A DNA stretch of 64,000 nt from Ascaphus truei (GCA_036426205.1 WSYH01000662.1:1-64000), one strand, 5' to 3'. Positions 35,558 to 46,670 are shown, counted from the stretch's first letter. A program made the numbers and translations. Notes: a model not told the origin generated them from the letters alone.

Positions 35558-37487
35558 TAGGGGTGCATATCACAAAAAGGATAGCCTCCCTATATCAAGC
35601 AAATTATCCCAGTCTAGCGAGGACTCTAAAAAAGGAATTGAGAGACTGGTCAGCATATGGTATTTCATGGCCAGGCAGAATTTACAGTGTCAAGATGAAT
35701 ATCCTCCCCCGGATACTTTATCTGTTCCAAACTCTTCCAATACCCATGGTGAGATCTGAGATTAAAGATTTACAAAATTCAATAACAAAATTTATCTGGA
35801 AGGGCAAACAACCACGGATAAAGGCAGCAATTATGCAAAAACCTAAGGAAGCTGGGGGACTGGCGGTGCCATGCTTGTTGTCCTATTATAAAGCGGTGCA
35901 GTTGTGCCAAATTACGCAATGGCATGGAGACCCAGAGCTGCGAAGGTGGGTGGCACTGGAGAGAGAGTTGTGTACCCCGCTAGAGCTCAGAGATATAATC
36001 TGGTACCCGAAAAAAAGAGTAAAGATATAAAAGAGCCTTTGACATCTGTGCTCAACTCACTTTCGGTCTGGGAGGTGTCTAAAAGTAGTTGCTCATTGAC
36101 CTTTAAACACACATTAATGGCCCCTTTGTATAGTAACCCGGATTTTGCTCCTGGGCTAGAAGGTAAGAATTTTACGCTCTGGCGACAATTAGGGTTTAAT
36201 AGACTGAAAGACCTGGAGGGCAGAAACACTATCAAATCATTTGACCAATTAAAGTCTGAAACAGACATCCCTAACACAGAATTTATTAGATACCTCCAGG
36301 TCCGGGCATTTTACAACAAACACGTGGTGAGACCACCGTTAACGAATTTTGAAAGGCTCTGCGTGCGGGGCACTGACACGCGGGGACTGATTTCCACTCT
36401 GTACAGAAATGTGGTCGGTGCTGACAAGGACGAAACAAACAGACCCAGATTCATGAGTCAATGGGAGTCAGATCTATAGGAAACATTAGAGGACGAAGAC
36501 TGGACAGAAATATTCAAAGCTGCGGCCAGTAGCTCTATCTGCACGACTTTGAAGGAGAACTCATATAAGGTATTGTTGAGGTGGTAGCTCACCCCAGTTA
36601 GATTAGCTAATTTTATCACAGGCGCTTCCCCGCTCTGCCCGCGGCAGTGCGGGGAACAGGGAGATCTGGTGCACATGCTGTGGTCCTGCCCGAAGCTTAT
36701 GCCAGTTTGGCATCAGATTCGAGATTGGCTACAGAGGATTTCGGGCCTCCAAATTTAGCTAGACCCGTGGCTGTTCTTGTTAAGCAAACCCACAGACGAA
36801 GTCTCGAGAACGGGGAACAAATTGATAGCACATTATGCAATGGCTATGCGGTGCGAGACGGCAGCACTGTGGAACCAGAACGCAATTCCATCAATAGACA
36901 AAATTAGAAATCGAATTTGGTTCGTATGACAGATGGAAAAGTTAACGAGTTTGGTTAATGACACTGGCTCAAAATTTCAAAAGGTCTGGCTGCCTTGGCT
37001 AGCTCAGACGGATGTTCCAGGGCTGAGCAATGCCACCATCTGGCTTTGGTAGGATAAAATGAGTTTTCCTTGGATGCGCAGCGCAGGAGACAGATAAGTC
37101 GCGGAGAACCGACAGTAGGCCCCCCCTATAGGGAGCTGGGAACAAGCGGACGCATCAAAGCTCCAGCACTAGTAAGAGATACAAAACAGAGAGTCGGTGG
37201 CGATTGATAGGCAGATGAATTCAGGAGGAGAATGGAAACACCTTCGCAAACTCCCCCCCCCCTTTTCCCCCCCTCTCCCCTTCCCTTACCCCTCTCTCCC
37301 TACCTGTCTATGTCCTGTTGTCTTCCCTTCCCTATGTCCATTAAATGTGTCTTATTTGGAGTTTGTCCACCCTGATATTGTAATGAAATGTGGATTGTAA
37401 GATACCTATATGAAAACTAATAAACAGAAAGTTGAAAAAAAAAAAAGTATTTATTAAATAAACATCGAAGCAAACAGATACAGGGTC

Positions 37488-37528
37488 CTCTGATGCGTTT
37501 CTCGCCCGACGGGTGCTATATCAAAGAG
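37488..37528 (-). ncRNA. Hammerhead-like ribozyme motif
   Basis: Minus strand: stem I CTCT with AGAG, core TTGATAT, AGC, hairpin CCCG/CGGG, GAGAAACGC, NUH ATC. Sits in the repeat into which the L1 inserted, so it predates the L1. Confidence 0.5.
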
Positions 37529-37837
37529 TGACCTCACTTGTGAAAGGAACTCCTTAAGTAACAGACAGTTAAGGAACAGACAGTTAAGGAACAGATGTGC
37601 TCACACCAAAATCACCCATGTCACAGGTGGAAAAAAGACAGGTAATGGACTACGGATGCCCAAATGGCACAGATCACACAGCCAGGGGACCTGTCACGCA
37701 AGGAATAACCCAGATAAAAAAATATATATATATATATAAAGCAGAAAATAGCCGTGTTAGTCCAGTTGCGATAGTGCAGAATAAATGAGTTCTTCAGTAT
37801 TCGGTGATACCTTTTTTATTGGACTAACAATGTATGT

Positions 37838-37880
37838 CATAGAACAAGCTTTCAAGAGTTATCCTCTCTTCTTCAGGTCA
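37838..37880 (-). ncRNA. Hammerhead-like motif, degenerate
   Basis: Minus strand: GAC, CTGAAGA (fits CUGANGA), stem II AGAG/CTCT, TGAAAGCTTGTTC. Stem III and stem I are not convincing. It is the CTGAAGAAG...GAAAGCTT type of sequence seen in vertebrate repeats. Confidence 0.3.
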
Positions 37881-38149
37881 AGCAATACTGATATACAAAT
37901 GAATCTATGGCTAAAACAGTGTGGGGAGAGGAAAAAAAAACAACAGATATTTACTGTAGATAAGGTAGGGTGTTAAGTGTTTGAAGCCAGGGGACAGTGT
38001 TAAAGAAAGGTGGGGAGGGGGAGGGAAACTGGGGCGGGGGAGAAAGTGTGGATAAGAATAGAGGCAAGCAGGATGATTACAAGCAATTTTGATAGGGTGT
38101 GAGAAAACCCATGTCCGCATTAAGTCCTTTGGTTTTGGTGTCAAAGAGT

Positions 38150-39000
38150 CTTATCATTCTGAGTTCAAATGTTTTCCGTTTTTGGGTGCTTTTAAACATT
38201 CCATTGAGGATATATATATATTATACACAAAACAAAATATAGAAAAATATAGAAAAACATAAAATAACATAAAAACATAAAACAAATATATAACAAAGAA
38301 AAATACAATAAATAGTGAAAGATAAATTATCGTGGATATAAAAAACACAAGCAAAAAAAGACATAAATGCATCATTGAAGATCTAAGAAATAAAATAAAA
38401 ATAAAAAAATGATTAACTCAAATATACAGATAGAACAACACCCCCTAGTGCTAAAGTGACAGTATAAAATAAGTAAATCTTTGAAACATAATATCAATAC
38501 ATAATAATGAAAAAATATAAACTTGTTGAAGAAAAAGTACTATAAGGCACCTCAAAATATATTAAATGTTAAGAAATACTAATTCAAAAATTCTTAGTAG
38601 ATATAAAAAGATATACTATAAGAGTGTCAACACCAGATAGAAAAAGTCAATGATCATGTCATAAAATCGTAAAGTATAATAAAAAAATAAAGGATAATGG
38701 AGTGGCGCCAATCCTATTTGACAATTGAATAATTACTTTGAGTCCCGCAGCTGGTGTCCCAGGAGGTAATTCAAACTCCTCCTTATATGTGATATTGTGA
38801 AAAATAAAGTTGTCTTCCAGCGCGTGGTTTTATTGCTCTTTTTCTTCCGTATATGTAAAACAAAGAACACACCACAAACAAGTGGTATAATAGGCGTCGA
38901 CAATCAAATTCTTATCTATAGAGAAGTAGAGAACTTAACACTTGCCTGTGTGTTGTTCCTGTAGTGTGTGCTCCTCTATGTTCTTTCTGCTGTTGCCTTA
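38150..39000. other. AT-rich block, probably repeat-derived
   Basis: ACATAAAA and ATATAGAAAA words dominate 38210-38400. From 38690, GTGGCGCCAATCC resembles the ATGTGGCGCTCTAAA end of the element at 30.1 kb. No coding signal. Confidence 0.4.
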
Positions 39001-39359
39001 AAAAGTGGAGAGAGACATAGCATAATACTGTTTTATTGAAAAAAATTGTTAAAAGATGTGATAGATACACTTACAAACGGCCAACCACATGAATTGTGGT
39101 GGTTTCTGTTGCTGCAAGTGTCCTTGTATAGTAGCTCTATATGGAGGTGCTCTGCAGTCACCCGGTTTCCAGTTCTGACAGTCAGCTTGTGTCCACGGGA
39201 GAAAGGGGCTTCCCTAGACTTGTGCACAGTCTGTTGTGCCTCTCCTCGTCCGTTCCTGCGCACCGCACATGCGCCGACCTCTCTGCTGGCGGACAATGCT
39301 GATTGGGTGATCCGCAGTTCCCAAAGGTATGGTGGCTCCAAAAGATCAGAAAGGTATCC

Positions 39360-39401
39360 ACATCAAACGCATTTTGCCAGATTGGGCTTCCTCAGTGATG
39401 T
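39360..39401 (-). ncRNA. Hammerhead-like motif 3' of the PLE endonuclease
   Basis: Minus strand: stem I ACATCA (39401-39396) pairs perfectly over six bases with TGATGT (39365-39360). Core CTGAGGA agrees with CUGANGA; stem II GCC/GGC; then AAAATGC and NUH GTT. The GAAA element has become AAAA. It lies about 330 bp beyond the stop of the GIY-YIG frame on the same strand, where PLE terminal repeats are expected. Confidence 0.55.
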
Positions 39402-39734
39402 GTAATGCAGTGTCTTTTGTAGTGTTCCGGTTTCGGCTCCTCCCATTTATTCAAATATGCCCTAATATTTAAGCTATCTTGCTCATTGGTTCACAATTGC
39501 TATGAATACATTATACATCCTTTAAAAGTATCACATTTAAAATAGACAACAATTTCATGGGTACATTTAACAAAAATATCTGCAAGTTAAAAGCTTCAAA
39601 TGGTTTCTCTTCTGGATGTTTACTATTAGAAACTTCCTCCTTTTAAAAAACTATTACTGATAAAATTGCCTAAAATACTGCAAAATTTTTAAAATTCCAT
39701 AGTAGTTATTCTAAGGATATATAATCAATACATT

Positions 39735-40145
39735 TCACAAAAAAGCAGCATATTCCATATCTATATTAAGACCTAAAGGAGCAAGTGTCTGCAGGGTAAA
39801 GATCCAGAAAGTTTCTCTTTTAGACATTTTCCGACAGAAATCTCCTCCTCTCCAGCCATGCTCTACTTTTTCTATTCCCCAGAATCTTAAACACTTGGGA
39901 TTCATGTTATGTTTTGTTTTATAATGCTGGGAAACACTGTGGGTTTCTAATCCATTTTTGATATTTCTTATATGGTCTCCGATTTTTGTTTTTAGTTTCC
40001 AGATAGTCCTACCCACGTACTGTTGTTAAAACTACATTCTAGTTCGCAGATTACTCCTTTGCTATTGCACGTGATATTGGACTTGATTATATATTTAACT
40101 GGTGATATATTACTTATAAATTCCTTCATTTTTGTTTCTTGCTTT
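39735..40145 (-). pseudogene. Penelope-like element GIY-YIG endonuclease fragment
   Basis: From 40016 to 39735 the minus strand reads YVGRTIWKLKTKIGDHIRNI, then SVSQHYKTKHNMNPKCLRFW, WRGGDF and RETFWIFTLQTLAPLGLNID. This is the C-terminal GIY-YIG nuclease of PLEs: the YVG, the conserved His region and the metal-binding Glu in RETFWIF are present. Upstream (40145-40020) it continues with KEFISNISPVKY and ICELECSFN, with a frameshift or stop before YVGR. In an active PLE it nicks target DNA to prime reverse transcription. The RT itself is absent. Confidence 0.85.
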
Positions 40146-40149
40146 CTAC

Positions 40150-40395
40150 AAAAGGATCAGTGGCTGAAAGAGGTCATTGGCCAAAAACCAGATGTGATCT
40201 TCTCAAGAGCCCCGAATATAAAACAAAAACTAGTTCTCAGTTTTATAAATAATAAACCAAAAGAAAACTGGCTAGACCAAGCCTCAAAAGGGTTTATAAA
40301 ATGCCTTAACTGTATAGCTTGCAATAACAACAGAAAGCAAAAAACAAAACTGAAGGAATTTATAAGTAATATATCACCAGTTAAATATTCAAAAA
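40150..40395 (+). pseudogene. PLE linker segment, inverted relative to its own 3' part
   Basis: Plus-strand peptide QWLKEVIGQKPDVIFSRAPN, then IKQKLVLSFINNKPK, CLNCIACNNNRK and KEFISNISPVKY. This is the PLE region between RT and GIY-YIG (RAPN...L, then C-x2-C). Its last 14 or so codons duplicate the first ones of the minus-strand piece ending at 40145. So the same element is present in two opposite halves, 5' part inverted, with a 40-bp overlap. Confidence 0.75.
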
Positions 40396-40510
40396 AAAAT
40401 CATATTTGTACACAACTGTGTTGAATGTTCCTCCTTGTGATTTATGTATTGTTATAGCACAAGCCGGTATCAATGGGAAATTATTTAGTTTAGCTATGAT
40501 TGTTCTAAAC
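40392..40510 (-). pseudogene. PIF1/Helitron-type helicase motif fragment
   Basis: Minus strand: FRTIIAKLNNFPLIPACAIT followed by IHKSQGGTFNTVVYKYD. The ITIHKSQGGTF block is the last conserved helicase motif of PIF1-family helicases, including those of Helitrons. The frame upstream (to 41160) has no helicase likeness and is chance. Only about 40 codons remain. Confidence 0.65.
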
Positions 40511-40864
40511 CCAGGCTGCTCACACATTCCTTGCTTTCTGAACCAGTAAGACACACTGGAACGCTGGAGGAAACACTGCTTGCTGTAAAGGTCTGTCTTT
40601 CCTATAATATATACAGCCCTTGTTGGGGAAAAGGAAAAGCCCTGCTCAGGACTGATCTTTCTATTTGTGTATGTTTGCTGAAAGGAAGTTGTATTATTTT
40701 TGTATGCCATATTTTTTAGGCTAAATAAGCAAGTCAATTCAGAAACCCATGTGTTGTTGCATTGACCCTGCAACATATGGTGTAAAATGTGGGGTATTAA
40801 GCAGCCCCTGCATTTAAATGGCCACATAAAAATAAAAAAAAATTGAACATTTGTTAAAAGAGTT

Positions 40865-41252
40865 TCTGTATGAACAGGCCAAACAGCGGGCAAAACGAGA
40901 TGAAAGACACGCAAGGAAAAAACAACTACTATGGCATCAGAAAGTCCAGCTCCTAATCCAGTAGCAGGAAGCACAGGATGAGCAGATGACCAGGCTGCTG
41001 ACTCAATCCCATTTTTCTGCCAGTCCAGAACTTCAGAACAAACCCTCGGTCCTCCTGGGGAAAATAAATCCAGCCGACGATCCAAAAGCTTTCCTATTGA
41101 CATTTGAAAGGGTTGCTCAGGGCTGGTTTTCAGATCGCTGGGCAACCGCTTTGGCCCCACTCCTCATAGGAGAAGCCCAGTCCTCATATAAGGACCTACC
41201 AGTGGATCAGGCTATGGACTATAAACAAGTAAAAGCAGCTATACTGGACACA
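40865..41252 (+). pseudogene. Gypsy (Gmr1-like) gag fragment related to SCAN domains
   Basis: Frame LYEQAKQRAKRDERHARKKQ, one TAG near 40960, then SPELQNKPSVLLGKINPADD, PKAFLLTFERVAQGWFSDRW, ALAPLLIGEAQSSYKDLP and YKQVKAAILD. The order (xAFLxTFERVA, W, LAPLLxGEAQ, YxQxKxAIL) is that of the capsid C-terminal region in Gmr1-type Gypsy elements, from which vertebrate SCAN domains derive. It breaks off in a CA microsatellite at 41253-41290. No pol is seen. Confidence 0.75.
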
Positions 41253-41287
41253 CACAGACACACAGACACACACACACACACACACAT
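41250..41287. repeat. (CA)n microsatellite
   Basis: Uninterrupted to slightly interrupted CA dinucleotides at the end of the gag fragment. Confidence 0.9.
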
Positions 41288-42409
41288 TGACTGACACACT
41301 GAAACACACACATACACAAAGAATTCACAGTTACTATAAGTATAGAAGTGCAAATAGCTAAAGTCACGTTCTAAGTCAAACTTCTTTGTGTTTTGGCACT
41401 GAAATTGTGTTTTGATGTTTAATTAAAAACCATCACAAATACAATTTCTGTGACAAAACAGTGACAAAAGACAAAGACGGTTCTCTTAAAATGCATGTGT
41501 TCGGCAAACCACCCCCCCTTTAATATGTGCATCAATACAATCCACACAATGACAAGTAATTAGCTAATTCACAGGATATTGCTTGGTCTGTAGCTTAAAT
41601 ACTTGGGGTGACCAGAATCTTGATTACCTGAACTTGTCCTGTCTTCTTATTCAATGATATATAAATACTCTGTTGTAACTTAGGTACCCTCAACAACTGA
41701 CCACTGTGCAATAAATATATGTGCTGTCATTATTTATAGCGCTGATAGCATAATACCGAAATACTGTATGAACGTTGGCTTATAAGGCCCAAAGGGTTAC
41801 TCACATTTCTGGAAGGCCAGTGGTTGTAGAATGTTAAAAATCAGATTTGTTCATTTCCATCCTTTTATAATACACAATTTAAAAAAAAGACATGATCAAA
41901 GCTCACGTACTGTAGCTATGATCATCTTGTCCAAGAGATTTCAGTGCTGCGTATCTGCGTTGCTCTCAAGCGCCCTGCAAGAAATCTTACTCCTTGTATG
42001 CACCCTCTGTATAATTCACACTGATGGAAAACGGAGAGTACTAGAATAGCAGCCCTTAATTCACGTCCTGAGCAGCTTGCACTCTTATATGTATCCTATG
42101 GGAAATTGTGCTCCTCCTGAGCACTCAGTAGGTGCTTCTCACTCTCTCCAAAGTGTCTGGCAATAGGATAAGAGCCCCTCGTTTACCCCGTTATGACTAC
42201 ATACATTTTGTTTCAGCAGGATACATGGACATTTTAATAAGGTGGTTTTTTATTATCTCTCTGTTTTTGTCTTGTATATATTGTATGGGAATAATATATG
42301 TATTCATTTTTGTACAGTAGATACTTGTGACTGTTCTTACATCCATTTTCTATTTAGTGAATGCTACTGTATCTGTTTCAATATTGTGGGCTTTGGTGGA
42401 GTGTAAGTG

Positions 42410-42660
42410 ATGTGTGCAGAGGTACATTTAACAGAGACCGTTTAGGTGAAATGAAATCCTGGCATTATTGAGCTTGTTCCTTTAACAAGGCAAAATATGC
42501 AAGATAAAGGCCTACTCCACTTTGGATATAACTAAACCTTTTCTCAGAGTCCTAATTAGCCAGGTGGAGTCTGTCTGATTGCTTGTGTACAATTAACCAG
42601 CTCGCTGCTAGCTTTATAGGCAGTTTCTCTCAAACAGTGATAAGTTCCTGTTACATGGAG
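42410..42660. repeat. Interspersed repeat, second copy of the 22.5-23.06 kb family
   Basis: Begins TGTGCAGAGGTACAT and ends AAGTTCCTGTTACA. Shares several blocks with 22480-23065. Unclassified. Confidence 0.45.
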
Positions 42661-42969
42661 ATCTGGTTGTCCAGCTTTTTAGCATCTTTGATCTTGACTC
42701 ACTCAAATGTTTTGTAACTACACAAATTATTGAAAATGTTTGATGTGACCCAGGAAAACTTTAGAAAAGACTCTATTCAAATGATGTCTAAAATGTTGTT
42801 GCACATTGAACCTACACATGGAACATAACATACAGATGTGTCCAGACTTATTGTTTTCGGTGCCAGAAATAGCAAAAGCTAAATTCCTGACATTTATCTG
42901 GCGTTTGCGTCCTGGAGGCTGCAACTGAGCCGTGTCCCCAAAAATTGAGTTTAGTGTAGTACTCTAAAG

Positions 42970-44523
42970 CAGGGGTGAGCAAACTTTTTATGCCGAGCCC
43001 CCCTTTTTATCCATGAAATTTCTCGGGCCCCCCCTGCCTGATGTAATCAAAATCACAAGAAGAAAAAAAACCTTTATTAAACAGTATACAATGTAAATAC
43101 AAATATGTCTAAGGCTGAGCGTACAGTATAGTGCCCGCGACAGAGATGCATGACGTCACCCATCGCGCTAGCAAAAGTTGTATTTCGTTTGTGGCGGCGC
43201 GGGCGAACAGGCCATTGATTGGTTCAGGGGCTGTCACATGAGGCGACAGCCCCTGAAAAATCAAATATTGCCGGCTTCAAAAATTCGTGTCACCCCGTTG
43301 CTCTTACTATAAGCGCACGCGGCGGCAACAATGCATTTGTTTTCGGGCGACGTCGCGTCACCGGCACTATAAGCGCAGTCTAATTACTTACATACTTCAA
43401 CAGCTCGCTCTTGCAAAATTAGGCTGCGTCCATGTTGCCGCTGTGAGCGGTGACATCACCAACTCTCCAAGCATGAGCACAGGGTGTCCTGTATAATTTT
43501 GCAAGCACAAGCGGGAAGTGTTTACACTTTTTTTTTTTATTATTATTTCTGTAAATTCATAGTATGATTGATATAGTGGCAGCCTACCCTTTCACTTGCA
43601 GAGGACCGCAGTGAAGCAGGTTGCCAGCGGAGGAGAGCAGGAATACAGCGCTATTGCAGGGCAAACACCGGAAGGAGGGGCGTTTGACATCACAGCGCTC
43701 GCGCGTGCTCCTCCCCCGTACCTCTGAGTCACGTTGCCGCCACCTGCACTATCCTGTTCGGCCGCCCGCGCACATCTTCGGCTTCCCACCCACGCATATC
43801 TTCTTGGCCGCCCGCGCACATCTTTTTTCGCCTGCGCACCCAGGTTTTGCCGCACGCGTCCCACCTAAATAATCTTGCGCCCAGGGCGCCCGCCCCCCCC
43901 CCCCCAGTTTCTGCACCGCTGCATTTAATCACAGCACCCCCCCCCCACACACACACAAACACAGACAACACACATACTCAATCACCACACACATACACAC
44001 ACTCTACCACACACACACTCTACCACACACACACACACACTCTACCACACACACACACACTCTACCACACTACCACACACACACTCTACCACACACACAC
44101 ACACACACTCTACCACACACACACACACACACTCTACCACACACACACTCTACCACACACACACTCTACCAAACACAACCACACACACACACACACACAC
44201 AACCACACACCCACAACCACACACAACCACACACACACACAGTGGGTGGGAGGAGGGAGTAACTAAGCCTGCTCAGGTCCCCCATGTGCTGCTGAAAACG
44301 GGCGGGTAACAGACAGGAGGAGGAGGGCTTGTCTGTGTGCAGGGAAGGCCCCGCAGCAAGGCCCCGCCCCCTCTGCAAGACAAAGCGTAGAAGCAGCAGC
44401 GAGCGAGCTTCTGGCCGCCTGTGCACAGCTCTGCCCACCCCCAGGTTTCCCCACACGCAGCCTGCGCCCCCCAACATAATCTTGCGCCCCCCAAGGGGGC
44501 GCCCCCCAGTTTGTGCACCGCTG
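42970..44523. mobile_element. Non-autonomous hAT transposon with 8-bp duplication
   Basis: Left end CAGGGGTGAGCAAACTTTTT and right end AGTTTGTGCACCGCTG are imperfect inverted repeats of hAT type. CTCTAAAG (42962-42969) and CTCTACAG (44524-44531) are the 8-bp duplication with one change. Inside is a second copy of the right-end sequence (CAGTTTCTGCACCGCTG at 43905-43921) followed by a CA-rich minisatellite, so the element is composite. No transposase. The open frames here are CpG- or CA-driven. Confidence 0.8.
43940..44240. repeat. CA-rich minisatellite with CTCTACC interruptions
   Basis: Units of the form (CA)n followed by CTCTACC recur about ten times. A long threonine/histidine frame across it is an artefact. 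Confidence 0.9.
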
Positions 44524-44557
44524 CTCTACAGTAATGATAGGCATCACTAGTGTGCTA

Positions 44558-44952
44558 CTGCACCGACACACTTTATTCGAGCAAATACCCAGTATGTACC
44601 TGGCAGATACCTGGAATGTGCCGCCTCCTACCTCTGACAAGCCCGTTGTGTTTGCCTTCCCAGCCTGGGTTCATGCCAGGCTGACGGGCGGGCTGCTGTT
44701 GTTAAATGATAAGTGTTAGGATTTAATAGGCTGCAAGGTTGCGTTTGTACCAGATGGCATTAAATTCATGAATGTAATCAGTATATATATATATATACTG
44801 TGCAGTATTGCAGCCAGCGGGAAATAAATGTTTCAATCCCTGCCTGGAAAATAACCTCAATGCAATCGGCAGAAAACAGTCAAACCTCAATACACCCGGG
44901 TATACCCGAATTCGTGGGACTAGCCGAGCTCAAATAAAGTGTGTCGCCAGTG
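44558..44952. mobile_element. 395-bp TA-target MITE (copy 3)
   Basis: TA flanks at 44556 and 44953. Termini CTGCACCGACACACTTTATT and, on the other strand, CACTGGCGACACACTTTATT share CGACACACTTTATT. The interior is nearly the same as the next copy. Confidence 0.85.
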
Positions 44953-45161
44953 TAGTGTGTCTCTAATCTAAATCCAATCAAACCACCCCTTGTTCCCATT
45001 CATTTCATATGATACTGTATGATATCCCAGTCATTTTAATGTGACAGCCTCTTTTTCACATAGAAATTTTTTTTTGATGATAAATGAGAATTTTAAAATA
45101 TGAAAAATATTAATTAGAGTAAATGACAGTTTCAAGATAAATAACAAGACTTTGTGAAATA

Positions 45162-45558
45162 CTGCACCGACACACTTTATTCGAGCAAATGCCCAGTTTG
45201 TACCTGGCAGATACCTGGAATGCGCCGCTCCTCACCTCTGACAAGCCCCGTTGTGTTTGCCTTCCCAGCCTGGGTTCATGCCTGGCTGACGGGCGGCTGA
45301 TGTCTGTTAAATGATAATGATTAGGATTTATAGGCTGCAAGCTTCGCGTGTCTCACCAGAGGGCATAAATTCATGAATGTAATGCAGTATATAATATATA
45401 CGTGGCAGTATGGCAGGACAGCGGGAATAAAATGCTTCAATCCCTGCTTGGAAAATAACTCAATGCACTCGGGCAGAAAACAGTCACAAACCTCAATACA
45501 CCCGGGTATACCCGAAATCGTGGGACTAGCCGAGCTCGAATAAAGTGTGTCGCCAGTG
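45162..45558. mobile_element. 397-bp TA-target MITE (copy 4)
   Basis: TA flanks at 45160 and 45559. Same termini as copy 3 and very similar interior (TACCTGGCAGATACCTGGAA, GGGACTAGCCGAGCTC). Same orientation as copy 3, about 200 bp apart. Differences are small indels, so the copies are related but not recent twins. Confidence 0.85.
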
Positions 45559-45559
45559 T

Positions 45560-46114
45560 AATATAATATTCTTCAATCTATATCTTCTTCTGGCTGTGTC
45601 TTGTCTGTTTTTACCTGCAAAAATAATTGTGAGATTGTTATTTATTCATAATCGAGAAGAAATAGGTGCCTGAATTACAGTGTGTGGAACGCATATGCGG
45701 GTCATAGAGTTTCTTTGCATGCTTATTCTATGCTATCTGTATGGAACACATATGTGGGTTATAGAATTTGTGCACATGCATGTTCTATGCAACCTGCATG
45801 GAAAGCATATGCAGGTCATATAATTTCTGCGCATGCATGTTCTATGTTCTATGCAACATCTAGGCTGCCTTGTATTTTACCTCCTAAAGTAGCTTTGAAT
45901 AGTCTAGGTTGAAAATTGGTTTACTGAGAACGTACAGGATACAGGTACAATACATGCTGGGGAAAACAGCCAGGTGTGAACCATTTACTGCTTTCGGTTG
46001 ATTGCATTTTATATTATTATCAGAGCATTTTTGAGTTTATAACTTTGTTTAACCTACTGTAAATTTAAACCTCCACTTTTATTGTGCCCTAGGAAAGAAT
46101 TATTTCATTGGATA
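45560..46114. other. Intronic stretch with a weak 90-bp tandem repeat
   Basis: GGAACGCATATGCGGGTCATAG, GGAACACATATGTGGGTTATAG-like and GGAAAGCATATGCAGGTCAT words recur at about 45687, 45741 and 45799. Otherwise nothing recognised. Confidence 0.4.
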
Positions 46115-46122
46115 CCATACTG

Positions 46123-46314
46123 CAGGCCTGCACAACTCCAGTCCTCGAGGGCCACAAACAGGCCAGGTTTTCAGGATATCCCTACTTCAGCACAGCTGGC
46201 TCAATGTGTGGCTCAGTATGACTGAGCCACTAATTGAGCCAGCTGTGCTGAAGTAGGGATATCCAAAACCCTGGCCTGTTTGCAGCCCTCGAGGACTGGA
46301 GTTGTGCAGGCCTG
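46123..46314. mobile_element. 192-bp palindromic hAT MITE with perfect 8-bp duplication
   Basis: Both ends read CAGGCCTGCACAACTCCAGT on their own strand. Arms match over about 85 bp, including GGATATCCCTACTTCAGCAC. CCATACTG flanks it at 46115-46122 and 46315-46322. It ends about 110 bp before the CNTNAP exon acceptor at 46425. Confidence 0.92.
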
Positions 46315-46403
46315 CCATACTGCATTAATAACAAATTGTTAAAATAATCTTTACAAACAGTAAGAGATTTATATGGGTGTATTAAAGTGGGATTTGCCAT
46401 TAG

Positions 46404-46670
<267 letters not shown>

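Larger units (their letters stand above)
32530..37310 (+). pseudogene. L1 ORF2 (endonuclease, RT, CCHC), broken
   Basis: Endonuclease begins MAVTLISQNVKGFNSPKKRK and includes FLQETHF and LAGDFNKVIDPRIDRS; an in-frame TAG follows YASCEN (32874-32876), and a frameshift lies near 33130. RT motifs: SSKAPGPDGFSNLYYK (34.29 kb), LSLDAKKAFDRIDW (34.68 kb), GMRQGCLLSPLLFALCIEPL (34.86 kb) and LYADDIILTI (34.98 kb, catalytic YADD intact), with a frameshift near 34755. C-terminal part FIWKGKQPRIK, LLSYYKAVQLCQITQW and zinc knuckle CPRQC...HMLWSC (36.64-36.69 kb). Two MITEs interrupt it. The protein would nick DNA and reverse-transcribe L1 RNA, but this copy cannot make it. Confidence 0.88.
28939..37441 (+). 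mobile_element. Near full-length L1/Tx1-like LINE with nested insertions
   Basis: The 5' end (GAGGCGCATGCGCGGTGG) follows a 14-bp target duplication. The 3' end is a poly-A after AACAGAAAGTTG, with the duplication repeated. Order: 5' UTR of 138 bp, intact ORF1 (29077-30033), inter-ORF region, ORF2 from 32530 (endonuclease, RT, CCHC), 3' UTR. Later insertions: a 1.1-kb hammerhead-bearing element (30103-31228) and two TA MITEs (33417-33777 and 35198-35557). Removing them leaves about 6.6 kb, a normal L1 length. The target is itself a hammerhead-bearing repeat (28.4-28.9 and 37.46-37.6 kb). Confidence 0.88.

Noticed and set aside
35092..35573. Overlapping proline/arginine-rich frames
   Set aside because: Same reason: they lie in the GC-rich MITE at 35198-35557 or fuse it to L1 sequence.
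40511..41160. Long minus-strand frame (about 220 codons) upstream of the helicase motif
   Set aside because: Only the last 40 codons resemble a helicase; the rest overlaps the gag fragment on the other strand and contains no domain. Chance frame.
43940..44240. CRISPR-like array
   Set aside because: Repeats are simple CA runs with CTCTACC interruptions, no unique spacers, and the DNA is eukaryotic.
43847..44266. 139-codon frame rich in Thr and His
   Set aside because: Translation of the CA minisatellite.
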